Below, piece after piece: positions 1 to 11,145 of a DNA stretch of 64,000 bases. Source of the stretch: Lottia gigantea (lineage: Eukaryota > Mollusca > Gastropoda > Lottiidae); assembly GCF_000327385.1 (NCBI RefSeq), contig NW_008710950.1, positions 2,185,516-2,249,515 of the forward strand, in the 5' to 3' direction. The notes beneath the pieces are model-generated. The model worked only from the letters and a program-made list of their open reading frames with translations. It searched no databases and was not told the origin of the DNA. The position numbers were made by a program, and so were the translations under genes. The stretch's first letter is position 1. Every line of letters starts with the position of its first letter.

Positions 1-354
1 AGGGGAGAAATGAAAAAAGTAATGGCACAACATATTAAGGTATTTAAAATGAAATAATTCCTGTTAATATTCCAATCTCTTTCTTTTCAAATATTGCACC
101 CTTTACTGATTTAGTTATCGCGATTTGAGTGACATTTCAGATAATGAATTGAGATATTTTTTATATAAATAGATTATAAATCATTACTTTGTATTTTCCA
201 GATCGGTGATCTTGTTTATGTTATGAGGGATGGTGAAACGGCAACTGAAGCAGTGTTAGATACTAAAACTGTATACAAGGCCATAGAGGGTGAATCCCAG
301 ATTTTGGATGGTGTTATAATCGTCAACAATGTTCTAGTGAGCTACAAAAACTAA
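1..354 (+). CDS. Hint (Hog)-domain protein, 3' exons, copy A (partial at window edge)
   Basis: The window opens inside a coding exon (1-39). A GT-AG intron follows, and the last exon is 202-354, ending in TAA. The 63 visible codons are identical to the matching part of copy B at 5311-5773. The protein reads on from a basic stretch into IGDLVYVMRDGE and ends DGVIIVNNVLVSYKN. This resembles the second half of a Hedgehog-type Hint (Hog) autoprocessing domain, where a GD-x-V strand is followed by a terminal G-T-I-V-V-N/D-x-V-x-A-S-C-Y strand. Here the protein stops at that strand, so no sterol-recognition region follows. The N-terminal half of the domain and any secreted signalling part lie to the left of the window. 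Recognition is by eye from these motifs; another Hint subfamily, or a non-Hint fold, remains possible. Confidence 0.55.
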
Positions 355-457
355 TAAGTTATAAAATACATTCTTTCTGAACGAAGGACAATTTAAGCAG
401 TGTATAACTGTTTTAATAGTAGTAAATTATGTATATTATTATGTATTGTACAATGAA

Positions 458-463
458 AATAAA
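458..463 (+). terminator. Poly(A) signal of Hint copy A
   Basis: An AATAAA hexamer lies about 100 bp after the stop codon of the Hint gene, and the same hexamer is conserved in copy B at 5877-5882. No other signal lies closer, so this is the likely 3' end of the transcript. Confidence 0.5.
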
Positions 464-1827
464 GAAAACAATAAATGTTTGTAGTATTTTAATTAATCAC
501 ATTGGTTTAATTAATCACATTGGCAAACTAGTTTATATTGGATTGTGATCCGTTAATTGGTCATAATATGGGATCTAAAGGGGGCGTTGTAGTTTGGAAT
601 TGTGCACATCAAGATTTCCCTGGTAATAACATTTTTATTTAAATAAAAATTTTAGCTTCTTCGGGGGTTGTTCAACTCTAAATACCCTCATCCAGTACAT
701 ACCATATATCTTCACCCCACATCTATTGTTCTGTGCACATTTTGCATGTTCATTTAGATAGAAGATTTAGTTATTTGAGTTTTTCTGCGCAATAGTAGCC
801 TCAGTTTACAAATGACCAAACTTTGCATGATGATTAAGATTTGATATTGTACGAGTTTCGAGTGGTTTTTGTTCAAACTGTTTTATAGAAAATTGAATTT
901 CACGAAAGTGATAAACAGAGTGATTTTGATTTAAATTTTGAATGAATTCAAATTTGAAGACGGGTTTCTGATTATTGCCCCTGACTAAAGTGTAAAACGT
1001 GAATATGAAAGCATAAGTATATACAAATTTTTAACATTACCATGACTTAACATTTCAACTCATGAAACCTGTAGTACTTCCAGGAATGCATCATTTACAC
1101 TGGTATTTCCTATAGGTTTCCAATAAAGTCATGTATATCTATACGATCAGGAATCAGGAGATGTCTAATCACGATTTTCAAAATTCTGCAAGGGATCTTT
1201 CTATATTTGTTGGTATTTTCAAACTAACTATAGATATAATTCATAAGATAATTAATAATAAGTAAAAGTTAAATTGGAATTTCCAAAATATTGTTGGCTG
1301 ATCACATACGTTTTATTGTAACACCTTATATAATAATATTCTTTTTATTTAATGCTAACAGATCGAATCGCGTAACAGTAAAAGAAAATCTGTAACATGG
1401 AATTTACCACTTACTTCACCTGAAACGTCATTATTTTGTTTGTCCTGTCCTATAGACTAATAAATTCGTTTATAAAAATGATGTATATGCCTACAACGAT
1501 ATTACCCTGGTAATTAAACTTTTGGTTTTTATTTCTATGTCACTCATATATTGTCCAAAATTTCAGGGAAGCTTTTTTTACCTACAACTCACATTGAATT
1601 GAATTTCCCTTCTACCTATAACTTTGTTTTTTTTTTTTGCTATATCACTCATTATTGTACAAAATATACGCTGTGAATAGCCAGTAAAGATGTCATAATA
1701 TGACAAGATCCGATTAAAATTAGAACCAGGATTGTTTCCGGTAGAGATATTTCCGTCAAATCTGTATAAAAAATTTAATAAAAAAACATGGAGGAATGTT
1801 CGACATTGTAAATTTTTTAAGCATATA

Positions 1828-2531
1828 CAGTCAAATAACCTAATTTCGTGCTAACCTATTTACGTGCATTTCCGGAAATGATTAATAATTTACATGTGCG
1901 ACCTCGCGTGACCTCCGCATTTGCTTGTTTTGATAAACATGGGTTATCTCTACAATATCAGCTAGTAGAATGAATCCAATAGTTTCAAGCAAGGTAAAAT
2001 GTATTAATGTAAACTTTGACAAATACAAAATGGCTGATTTCAGTTATTACCAAACGTCACCAGCAGAAATTTTCTATGGAACACAAAATGGGCCCTATTC
2101 TTATGTTGTTTCAATGACTTTTAGCAATAAATCACGCTACGTATCTTATTTTGTCAGTCACTATTCCTTTTAAAATCATAGTTCTTTGAAGAAATTGTCA
2201 CTAGTTATAGTGAATTGATATTAAAGATAAATACTAAGAGAAATTAATTATACCACCCGGTATCCATACAACGTGTTTTTCTCGACTTATTTAGAGATCA
2301 AACATTGTACACGAAAATAGGTGACGCATTTTGCCGCCGTTGTCGAGTTGGTTGCTCATGAAATATGGGTCAAAGTGAAGGATTCATAAAGAAAATCGAA
2401 ACAAACCAATTTTAATTATTTTGTAGAATATCTGAGGAAAAATCTAAGCCATAAAAAAAAATTTCGTTTTTTTAACTTCGACGAAATTCGGTGTTGAATC
2501 CTTATATGCACGAAAATAGGTTACACCACTG
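1828..2531. mobile_element. MITE, 704 bp, TA target site, Tc1/mariner-like ends
   Basis: This block is present in unit A and absent from unit B, where the site reads GCATATAATTATTAA without interruption. In unit A the same site is split into GCATA-TA, the element, and TA-ATTATTAA, so the target duplication is the dinucleotide TA. The ends are imperfect inverted repeats of about 25 bp, starting CAGTCAAATAACCTA on the left and ending TAGGTTACACCACTG on the right. The TAACCTA-TTTCGTGC motif occurs twice near each end (also near 1851 and 2308), which suggests subterminal transposase-binding sites. A 67-codon open frame inside (1970-2173) has no recognisable similarity, so the element is judged non-autonomous. 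The TA target and CAGT start point to the Tc1/mariner superfamily. Confidence 0.85.
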
Positions 2532-2951
2532 TAATTATTAAATTAATAAATTCAATACACAAATGGACAGTGGGAAAACAGTGAAACGGATAATTAGTCC
2601 TCCACTTTTAAGTCAATTAACATCAAAGGCGGTACAGTTACTATCAATATAAATATTAAAAATTATTTACTTAACATCTATTTACCCATCATTATCATAA
2701 TATTATCTTATTATTCTCTTATTACAAAAATTTTAACCGTTATAAACAACATAATCATACAGGCGAATTATAAGCGCCATTATAAACTTTACCAATTTCA
2801 TTGACTATCAATTCATGTTTTTAACAGTTTTCAAAATTCCCGCCAAAGATCGTTCGAAAACGATTTCTGCCAAACTGTCAATATGCATGTCAGATAAATA
2901 GATGAACTAAAATCTTACATAATTCACTTCAACATAAGCTAATACATCAAC

Positions 2952-3551
2952 ATGGATACAACAAGGTCACTTGCTATTTATTTTCAAATGGCGACTGGAA
3001 ACGGACATATAGGAAAAGAAAAATGTACTAGCAAGGCTATGGAACGTCGTAATGCAAGAGAACGAAATCGGATAAGTCACATGAAAACACAATTTAAAAA
3101 GTTACAGACTAAACTACCAGAAGATTGGCAAACTAACAAAATGAGTAAACTTGATGTTTTGAAAAAGACTATTCGATATATTCGTCAACTTGAAGATGTG
3201 TTATCTGGAAAGCAGCAATTTGATGTCGATTTTTGGGCTATGTGTAACCCAATGATTCAAAATAAGAACGATTTCAGTGGCAGTTCGCAGACAATAAGAA
3301 CAGTTAAATATCAGTCAGCACAACTTAACAAAGCAAATTGCAATCGTCCTAAACGTGAAGATAAATCGTCAGATTCGGGTCAAGATGAAACAGAAGATAT
3401 CATGCATTCATCGGACAATGTAAAAAATTGTGTATATTCAGAAAACAGTCAGTATATGTCTTGTGGATCTATAACAACTTCTCAATGGACTGATAAAAAT
3501 ACTAAACAAAATGACATACAACATGATTTGGATAACATCTGGATAAGTTGA
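2952..3551 (+). CDS. bHLH transcription factor, group A, achaete-scute-like (copy A)
   Basis: A single-exon gene of 199 codons. Residues about 31-84 form a basic helix-loop-helix domain: the basic region ERRNARERNR, helix 1 ending in KLQTKLP, a short loop EDWQTNK, then helix 2 MSKLDVLKKTIRYIRQLEDVL. The RRNARERNR basic region and the SK-x-x-x-L-x(5)-YIRxL pattern in helix 2 best resemble achaete-scute proteins. The loop and much of helix 1 are divergent, so the orthology group is uncertain. Such proteins normally dimerise with an E-protein, bind E-boxes and drive neural or other cell-fate decisions in the nucleus. The remaining 115 residues are polar and serine/asparagine-rich with no known domain. 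Upstream is the 3' end of a Hint gene; a near-identical copy lies at 15061-15660. The start is the first ATG and gives the full basic region. Confidence 0.85.
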   Translation: MDTTRSLAIYFQMATGNGHIGKEKCTSKAMERRNARERNRISHMKTQFKKLQTKLPEDWQTNKMSKLDVLKKTIRYIRQLEDVLSGKQQFDVDFWAMCNPMIQNKNDFSGSSQTIRTVKYQSAQLNKANCNRPKREDKSSDSGQDETEDIMHSSDNVKNCVYSENSQYMSCGSITTSQWTDKNTKQNDIQHDLDNIWIS

Positions 3552-3780
3552 AATCAAAGAATAATTCAGAGCTGCTATAAGATCACGGACAGGGAAGAAT
3601 GAAATCATCGCAAACTCTATTATTATATTATAAAATGCTGTTTGTCATAAAAAGTTGTTTGTTAATACTATAATTAATAATATAGTTCATTTTGTCCATA
3701 TTTACTGAGTGTTACGTGTGCCAGATTTGGCTATTGAAAACGGACGTAGTCATGAAGTTTCCAATGTGGAAATTTGGCAT

Positions 3781-4949
3781 CTTTTTTCGTATCGAAAATT
3801 TTCAATTTATTCCAAGGCCTAAAATATATTTTATTTTGGATTATTCCATTTTCTTATAATGTGTGTATACAACAAAAACTACACTGATAGTAATTGTGGT
3901 TCTGGAATTCTCCTAAATTAAATTGAAATTCACGATGCAGAATGAGTGTGGAGCAACTATTAATACTTCACGAAGGTTTCGTATCTTGGTCTAGAAACTG
4001 TTTTACCTGATCAAAACTAGCTTACCGGGCAATGTAACATACGTCTACTGGCAGAAATGATAAAAGCTAAAAGAGAATGAGTAGGTACTTTTTAGTAAGA
4101 ATTTCCGCCATCTGGTAAAGGGAGATAATATATATTTTTTGTTATTCTGGTGGTCAATTGGTTACGAATTCTCTTGAGGGAGCTGCGTCATTTCCAGTTA
4201 ACTCTCTCTGGAATTCCTTGAACCGCAGTTGGAATGTTCCAAATAGAAGTCAAAAGTGTCCACGATACACATAAAGGACTAGAAAACCTCTTTACAAACC
4301 TTTAAAGAAAAACAATCATGAAACTTATAATCGTAAAAAAGAGTCAGGAAATCGTGTATTCACAATTTTCAAGGGGAAGTTTAACATATTATTAGGCTCA
4401 TATCATTAGTATTATTTCAAGAGTACTGATATTTATTTTTTCATGATATCTAATTTCACATGGCCAATTTGTAGAAAAGGTCTTTATTTTAATCATTTTC
4501 ATTAAAGATTTTAATATCATTATTATTACGCTTCTTTTATCTCCAACTTATTTTATATTTTCAATTTGTATTCATGTATTAAGATATATAGTATATAGAC
4601 AAATAAAAAAAGTTGTGAGATATTTTAGTAATCATTAAAGTATATCACAGTCTATAAATATAACATATCACTATTATCAGTAGAAGACATAAGCTGTATC
4701 AATAATTTGAAAATGTGGAATTCCCTTTAATTTAGAGCTGATGTCACTTTTTGAAAATTTTTATCTGGAATTCCATCCAATAGGGGAGATGATGACTAGT
4801 CTGGAACGATCTATCTAAAATTAAAATTTTCGTAATAATGCTGAGTAATACAAATACCCATATTATGGTATAAAAGTAATGTTTTCGCAGAATTTTATCA
4901 TAATTCAACACTTGCTAAGACTGTATATTATTGATATAAAATTACTTAC
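3781..4949. other. Intergenic, junction between tandem units
   Basis: No gene is recognised. The unit boundary is at 3780/3781. Around 4016-4065 there is a short remnant of a dispersed repeat terminus (a GCTTACCGGGCAATGTAACA-type sequence followed by CAGAAATGATAAAA) that recurs at 23975, and inverted at 19375 and 36710. I looked here for an exon encoding the N-terminal half of the Hint domain, with a nucleophilic cysteine, and did not find one. Confidence 0.6.
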
Positions 4950-5773
4950 ATGATGTCTCATAGCCAGCGATCAGAGCGAGCCCGTGTGAGTATTATCCTT
5001 TTTTCTGCACCACGAAATGGTATTACGGTAAACATGTAAATTTAGCGACTGACTTTTTGTTCGTTGAAGAAAGACTTTTGTTTTTACTTCATACTTATAC
5101 ATACATGTATATAATTATCACACAGCGACGATTTTTCTGTTTTTTATTTGTCAAGTGAGCACAGGTTCATCGAAAATGAAAAATTAAGTCGTACGGAATA
5201 CAAAATAAATATAAAATGGTTAAAGAATAAGAAAAGGCTAAACGTAGTAGCACATATTATTCTATCATCAGGATAGGATGGGTCTCAAGACAAACTAAAA
5301 TATTTTTCAGTATGATGACAATGATGGTGAAGAATACGAAACTATAACATTTACTCAAATAGACCTTCCATCTACCAGACTACAGCTTAACCCACATCAT
5401 TATCTCTACAGAGTCAAAAGGGGAGAAATGAAAAAAGTAATGGCACAACATATTAAGGTATTTAAAATGAAATAATTCCTGTTAATATTCCAATCTCTTT
5501 CTTTTCAAATATTGCACCCTTTACTGATTTAGTTATCGCGATTTGAGTGACCATTTCAGATAATGAATTGAGATATTTTTTATATAAATAGATTATAAAT
5601 CATTACTTTGTATTTTCCAGATCGGTGATCTTGTTTATGTTATGAGGGATGGTGAAACGGCAACTGAAGCAGTGTTAGATACTAAAACTGTATACAAGGC
5701 CATAGAGGGTGAATCCCAGATTTTGGATGGTGTTATAATCGTCAACAATGTTCTAGTGAGCTACAAAAACTAA
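4950..5773 (+). CDS. Hint (Hog)-domain protein, 3' exons, copy B
   Basis: Two firm exons, 5311-5457 and 5621-5773 (TAA at 5771-5773), are joined in phase 0 by a GT-AG intron. A possible 12-codon first exon at 4950-4985 (ATGATG, donor GTGAGT) is in phase but weak. The 99 residues of the firm exons run YDDNDGEEYETITF, then LQLNPHHYLYRV, then IGDLVYV, and end DGVIIVNNVLVSYKN. They align by eye with the middle and end of a Hedgehog-type Hint domain, including the T-x-x-H block (here N-P-H-H) and the last strand (usually V-V-x-A-S-C-Y). The threonine of T-x-x-H is asparagine here. No N-terminal cysteine exon was found between the unit boundary and 5311, so copy B may be a partial gene copy. Hint domains catalyse self-cleavage. 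With the cysteine and threonine both missing, this copy may not. The subfamily is uncertain. Confidence 0.5.
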
Positions 5774-5876
5774 TAAGTTATAAAATACATTCTTTCTGAA
5801 CGAAGGACAATTTAAGCAGTGTATAACTGTTTTAATAGTAGTAAATTATGTATATTATTATGTATTGTACAATGAA

Positions 5877-5882
5877 AATAAA
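5877..5882 (+). terminator. Poly(A) signal of Hint copy B
   Basis: An AATAAA about 100 bp after the stop codon, in the same place as in copy A. Confidence 0.5.
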
Positions 5883-6240
5883 GAAAACAATAAATGTTTG
5901 TAGTATTTTAATTAATCACGTTGGTTTAATTAATCACATTGGCAAATTAGTTTATATTGGATTGCGATCCGTTAATTGGTCTTAATATGGGATCCAAAGG
6001 GGGCGTTGTAGTTTGGAATTGTGCACATCAAGATTTCCCAGGTAATAAAATATTTATTCACATAAAACATTTAGTTTCTTCAGGGGGTTGTTCAACTCTT
6101 AATACCTTAATTCTTGGATTTTGAAGTGAACGGACGTGGATATAGCTCTCAGTGAAACCCAATCAAGTGTGACGACATTATGCTCTTGTGTTAGCTCATA
6201 AAGAAACATTATATTGAAATTGTACTTTAAATAGTACAGG

Positions 6241-6924
6241 ATGGATATATATATAGCACCTTGGAGAATGGCAATTGGATCTTATTCCCACAAGATGGCA
6301 GCCGGAGGGAAGACAAAGGTGGACACTATATCAACAGGTAGTCTGACTATTTCTACAATTTTGGTTATAGCTATATTATTGGTACTGTCAGGTGATGTAG
6401 AAGTAAATCCGGGCCCTTTAACAAGACAAAGCCAACTATCAAGCTCAGGCCAGCTAGTTTATCCCACATCTAATACAGAAGACAATCCCAGTGTCCCAGG
6501 TCTCGGGGAATTGACAGCGTTAATGCAATCTCTTAGAGCAGATATATCGACTTTAAGAAATGAAGTTTTAGATCTGAGAACGGAGATGAAAGAACTCAAT
6601 ATTAAAGATGAACTGGTCAAAATTAGGGAAGATATTCAGTGTCTAAAGGGTGCAGATAGAGATTTACAGACAGAGATAGATGACAAAGAAAATAGATTAA
6701 GACAAAACAATGTTATTTTCTATGAGGTGAACGAATCTCAAAATAATACGGAGGACTGTGAAGTAACAATAAGAGATCTACTGAAAACTGCTCTTAATAT
6801 TAAAGATTCCGTTGACGACAAAATCATTGGTATTGAACGGGTGGGTGCATCGAATTGGAACGAGAAAAACAAATCCAACCAGACCCCGGCCCATACTAGT
6901 TTCTTTCACCAGATTAAAAGTTAA
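6241..6924 (+). CDS. LINE ORF1 with N-terminal hydrophobic segment and 2A-like sequence
   Basis: There are 227 codons before the frame breaks. Residues 35-49 are hydrophobic (TISTILVIAILLVLS). Residues 52-59 are DVEVNPGP, a full match to the D-V/I-E-x-N-P-G-P 2A motif at which ribosomes skip the glycyl-prolyl bond (between residues 58 and 59). Residues about 85-160 are heptad-like and end KENRLRQNNVIFYEV, as in LINE ORF1 coiled coil and RRM-type nucleic-acid chaperones. Known family behaviour: 2A sequences at the N-terminus of LINE ORF1, including ones that double as exocytic signal sequences, have been described in sea urchin and mollusc elements. The frame is lost near 6880. A second frame continues with RPRPILVSFTRLKVK and then a block around 7009-7163 typical of ORF1 C-termini. 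Confidence 0.85.
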   Translation: MDIYIAPWRMAIGSYSHKMAAGGKTKVDTISTGSLTISTILVIAILLVLSGDVEVNPGPLTRQSQLSSSGQLVYPTSNTEDNPSVPGLGELTALMQSLRADISTLRNEVLDLRTEMKELNIKDELVKIREDIQCLKGADRDLQTEIDDKENRLRQNNVIFYEVNESQNNTEDCEVTIRDLLKTALNIKDSVDDKIIGIERVGASNWNEKNKSNQTPAHTSFFHQIKS

Positions 6925-7200
6925 ATAGCTAGTATTGAGTGAAAGAAGACAAGAATAAAAAAAAAAACGAATTTACAAATAAGTGCATCTCATGACCACA
7001 CAGAAAGGATTCGAAAGATAAGAAAAGCCCTTGTTCCCCATATGAGAAAAGCCAAATCAGAAAATAAAAAATCATTCATACGATATGACAAATTATACAT
7101 TGAAAATCAAAAATACAGTATCGACATACAATCAAATAATCTTTTAGTGTGTTCAAATAAATAGCAAATAAATAGGGAATTTTCCTCAAAACGGACAGTT

Positions 7201-10200
7201 TCAATCTTAGCATGGAATTGTCAGAGCTTCTTTAGACATACTGACAATAAAAACCTTCAATATATCTTATCTAAATATGACATTGCAGGACTAACGGAAA
7301 CATGGGTATATAAAGAACAAAACGAGATAAATTCATTTTTGCTCTCGCATAAGACTTTTATTACATGTAGAACAAAACGCAAACATGGTGGAATTATCGT
7401 ATTTGTTTCGAATCTAATCAAAAATGGTGTAAAACGAATATTTAAATAATCAAATGATATGGTTCTACTATTGCTCGATAAAAACTTTTTTGGGGGAAAA
7501 AAAATGTTATCCTCGTATTTACATATGTTTCACCAGAAGGATCAAACTATTATTTGGGAAATCCTACATCTACCTTGGATATTTTAGAAAATATCCTTAG
7601 TGTGGCACAAGCAGACTATCCAGACGCAAACTTAATTCTAGCTGGGGATTTTAACGCCAGAACTGGTACCATACCGGACTATGCTGTGAGCGATTCGGTC
7701 AACCATTTACCTCAGCTGGAAAATGTTTACAATGTCGACAAATTTGAACTACCCAGAAATAATCTAGACGCAATAGAAAACAATTTTGGAAGAAAACTTA
7801 TCAACATGTGTAAATTATTTGGTGTACATATCTTAAATGGTAGGAAAAATGGCGATATAAATGGAAACTTCACTTGTACAGCTAACGGTGGACGTAGCGT
7901 AGTGGACTATATATAGCGGTTTCTTCAGACCTGTTCCCACACATTACAGATTTTAAAGTGGTCATATTGACGATTCCGACCACTTCAATATCGAATGTGA
8001 TCTAAGAGTGAACATAATAAGTAATCAGAACTATGTACGGTGTCCAAATCTCGCAAATAGTTTTAAATATCAATGGAATAACGACTTTAAAGCCCATTAC
8101 CTAAGTAAAATTTCGGACCCATACGCACAGGAAATATTAAGTGACCTATGTAGTGAAAAACCATGTGACTTTGATGAATCCATAGAAAAACTAAATATGG
8201 TACTGGGGCGGGCTGCAGAGCCAATGCTCAAAAACTCTTCACGCCGGAAGAAAGTGTTGCAACAGGAACCATGGTGGGACAAATCATGTCAAGATTCTAA
8301 AGAACTGAAATATCTACTTCTTAATAAACACGTCAAAACAAAAAGTGAATCGGACCTATGCTCCTATAAATTTCAAAAAAATAGTTTTAAACATCTGTGC
8401 CAGAAGAAAAAAGAAAATTATGGCGAACACTTACACAAAAAACTTCAAAGTAACTTAGGAAACCCAAAAGATTTCTGGTTAAATCTGAAATCAATGTTTA
8501 ATAAACCAACATTGGATACACGTATACATCCAGACGACTGGGTAGCGCATTTCAGTGAACTTCTTAATATAGAAAATCCAAATACAGACAGTGAATTGTA
8601 TAATGTTCTTTATCAACATGATGACTATATGTGTATCGATTGTAATGATAACTTGCCAGAAGATTTAGATGCCAATATTACTGGAAACGAGGTATCAAAT
8701 GCCATTGCAGGCATAAAAATTAATAAGGCCCCGGGCTTAGATGGGATTTGCAATGAAATGTTTAAAACTGGCCACGTGACTTTAACTCCAGTGCTCTGTA
8801 AATTATTTAACGAAATATTGACTTCTGGTAATTTTCCCACGGACTTGGCAAAAGCTGTTATATGTCCAATTTTTAAAAGGGGCGATACATGTATTGCTAG
8901 TAATTTCCGGGGAATATCCTTGTGGCCATCTTTTAACAAAATCTTTATGAAAGTCTTAAATGAAATACTACGACTATGGTGTGAAAATAACAATATTATA
9001 AGTGAAAATCAGTCTGGTTTTCGAAATGGCTATTCCACCATAGATCATATTTTTACACTCCAAGGTTTTGTCAGCAAATATATTTCTAAGAAAGGTGGAC
9101 GTTTATATTGTCTCTTCGTCGATTTCAAAATCGCCTTCGATGCCGTTCAACATGATCTCCTTTGGTCAGTTCTAATTAAGTCTGGAATCCATGGTAATTT
9201 TCTGAAGATTATACACAATATTAATTCGAAAAATAAATCATCTGTGCTAACCTCAGATGGTTTAACCGACTTCTTTGACTGTAAAACAGGAACTCGCCAA
9301 GGGTGCATGTTAAGTCCCCTTTTGTTTTCAATATTTATAAAGCAATATGTAAGTGAATTAGAATCACTAAATTGTAAGGGAGTATTCCTTTCAGAAAACT
9401 TCCCAAATACGTTTTCCTTACTGTTCGCCGATGATATCAGTAATAAAGCAGATACAGTATATAATTTGCAGCTCCAGCTAAATTGTTTAGACAACTTTTG
9501 TGCAAAATATAGCATGTCTATAAACACGACAAAAACAAAAATAATAGTAATTCGAAACGGTGGCCCTCTTCGTAATTACGAAAAGTGGAAATACAAAAAT
9601 ATAGAATTAGAAACTGTATCATATTACAAATATCTCGGTGTAGTTTTTCACCTGTATTAAGTTGGACGAAATCAAAAGAAATACAAATAACACAGACAGA
9701 AAAGGTTTTTAATATGATCAAGGCTATTTCAAGAAAATGTAATGGTATTTCTGTTGATACTGCATTTCAAATTTTTGATAAGATGTTAGTTCCTATACTT
9801 CTTTATGGATCAGAAATGTGGGGCCATACATTGAGCCCTAAAATCGAAAATGTCCAGATTAAATATTTTAAATATACTCTAAGAATCTCTAAATATGCTT
9901 GTAATATGGCGGTATTAGGAGAGATAGGGAGATATCTACTCTATGTTCAGTATTCCCTAAAATGTGTAAAATATTGGATTAGGCTAATACAAATGCCAGA
10001 ACATAGACTACCAAAACAAACTTACGACATCTTGTTAAGTCTGGATAACGCCGGCAGAAAATCTTGGGTAAGCAACGTTAAAACTATGCTCTTTGAACAT
10101 GGTTTTGGCTATGTTTGGATATCGCAAGATGTCGGAGACAAAATATATATTTATACATAATTTCAAACAACGAATTAAAGATTATAGCTATCAGGAATGG

Positions 10201-10542
10201 AACTGATCTATTGTAAATAATTCACGACTTCAAAATTATTGTAAATATAAGACCTTGTTAGATACAGAAAGATATTTATCATATTATAGTATTGCAAATA
10301 AATTTAAACATGCCTTATGTAAATTTCGATGTGGTAGTTATTTGTTCAAGTCTGTAGAGTGTAAATGGTCAAATCGTCTAAATGAAAATATTTGTAAACT
10401 ATGTACATTAGGGAAAGAAGAAAATGATATATCTATTATGCTTGGAAAAGAAGGAAAATTGTATATAAAACTTAATTGTAAATACATGACAAATATTTAT
10501 TTGCTTTGTTTGTTAAATATATTTATTTATTTATCAACCTAA
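7201..10542 (+). pseudogene. LINE ORF2 (endonuclease and reverse transcriptase), disrupted
   Basis: The endonuclease starts near 7201 (SILAWNCQSF, then LTETWVY), shifts frame near 7490, continues through LILAGDFNARTG (7554-7916) and hits a stop at 7914 next to a dinucleotide insertion. The next frame gives HIDDSDHFNIECDL. The reverse transcriptase frame 8008-9660 is intact and holds NQSGFRNGYSTIDH, FVDFKIAFDAVQH, GTRQGCMLSPLLFS and LLFADDI. A frameshift near 9650 moves the thumb/connection region to 9585-10160 (LVPILLYGSEMWG), and a last fragment lies at 10255-10542. The parent element would have encoded the single protein that nicks DNA and copies the element RNA by target-primed reverse transcription. 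This copy cannot do so. Confidence 0.85.
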
Positions 10543-11145
10543 CGATACTTTATATTATTGTAAAAATTTTATATATTTTGTACTTTGGCCGAAAGGCTTG
10601 TATGCATGAACTTCATCCCACATCTATTGTTCTGTGCACATTTTGCATGTTCATTTAGATAGAAGATTTAGTTATTTGAGTTTATCTGCACAATAGTAGC
10701 CTCAGTTTACAATTGACCAAACTTTGCATGATGATTAAGATTTGATATTGTACGAGTTTCGAGTGGTTTTTGTTCAAACTGTTTTATAGACATTGCCCTT
10801 GATTATATTAAAACCAATAGGCGAAAATTGAATTTCATGAAAGTGATAAACAGGGTGATTTTGATTTAAATTAGCCTATTGCCCCTCATTTAAGTGTAAA
10901 ACGTGAATATGAACGCATAAGTATCTACAAATTTTTAACATTACCATGAGTTGACATTTCAACTCATGAAACCTGTAGTACTTTCAGGAATGCATCATTT
11001 ACACTGGTATTTCCTATAGGTTTCCAATAAAGTCATGTATATCTATACGATCAGGAATCAGGAGAAGCTTAATCGTGATTTTCAGAATTCTGCAAGGGAT
11101 CTTTCTATAATTGTTGGTATTGTTACCTATGAATATAATTCATCA

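Larger units (their letters stand above)
1..3780. repeat. Tandem duplication, unit A (left edge outside window)
   Basis: Sequence from 1 to 3780 matches 5419-15889 in the same order and orientation once insertions are removed. It comprises the Hint 3' exons, their 3' flank, a long non-coding stretch and the bHLH gene with its 3' flank. Similarity ends abruptly after GGAAATTTGGCAT at 3780 and at 15889. Unit A uniquely carries the MITE at 1828-2531. Unit B uniquely carries two LINEs. The Hint exons are identical between units and the bHLH coding sequences differ at 5 of 600 bases, so the duplication is young. Confidence 0.9.
6107..10608 (+). mobile_element. LINE (non-LTR retrotransposon), APE type with 2A in ORF1, nearly full length, decayed
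   Basis: This block interrupts unit B. The flanking sequence before about 6107 and after about 10608 is continuous in unit A near 690-715, apart from a short altered stretch at the insertion point. It holds a 5' leader, ORF1 (from 6241, signal/2A then coiled coil), an apurinic-type endonuclease (from about 7201), a reverse transcriptase with FADD and a 3' tail. The coding frames contain several frameshifts, so it is judged inactive. The 3' end carries a small stem-loop GGCC-GAAA-GGCT at 10587-10598. The RT style and ORF1 layout suggest the CR1/L2/Rex group; the exact clade needs a tree. I saw no clear target duplication. Confidence 0.85.

Noticed and set aside
1970-2173. 67-codon frame inside the MITE
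   Set aside because: No transposase motif, too short, and absent from the sister unit with the rest of the element.
4950-4985. Firm first exon of Hint copy B
   Set aside because: The phase fits and a donor is present, but the 12 residues do not resemble the start of a Hint domain and lack the expected cysteine, so it is kept only as a weak possibility.
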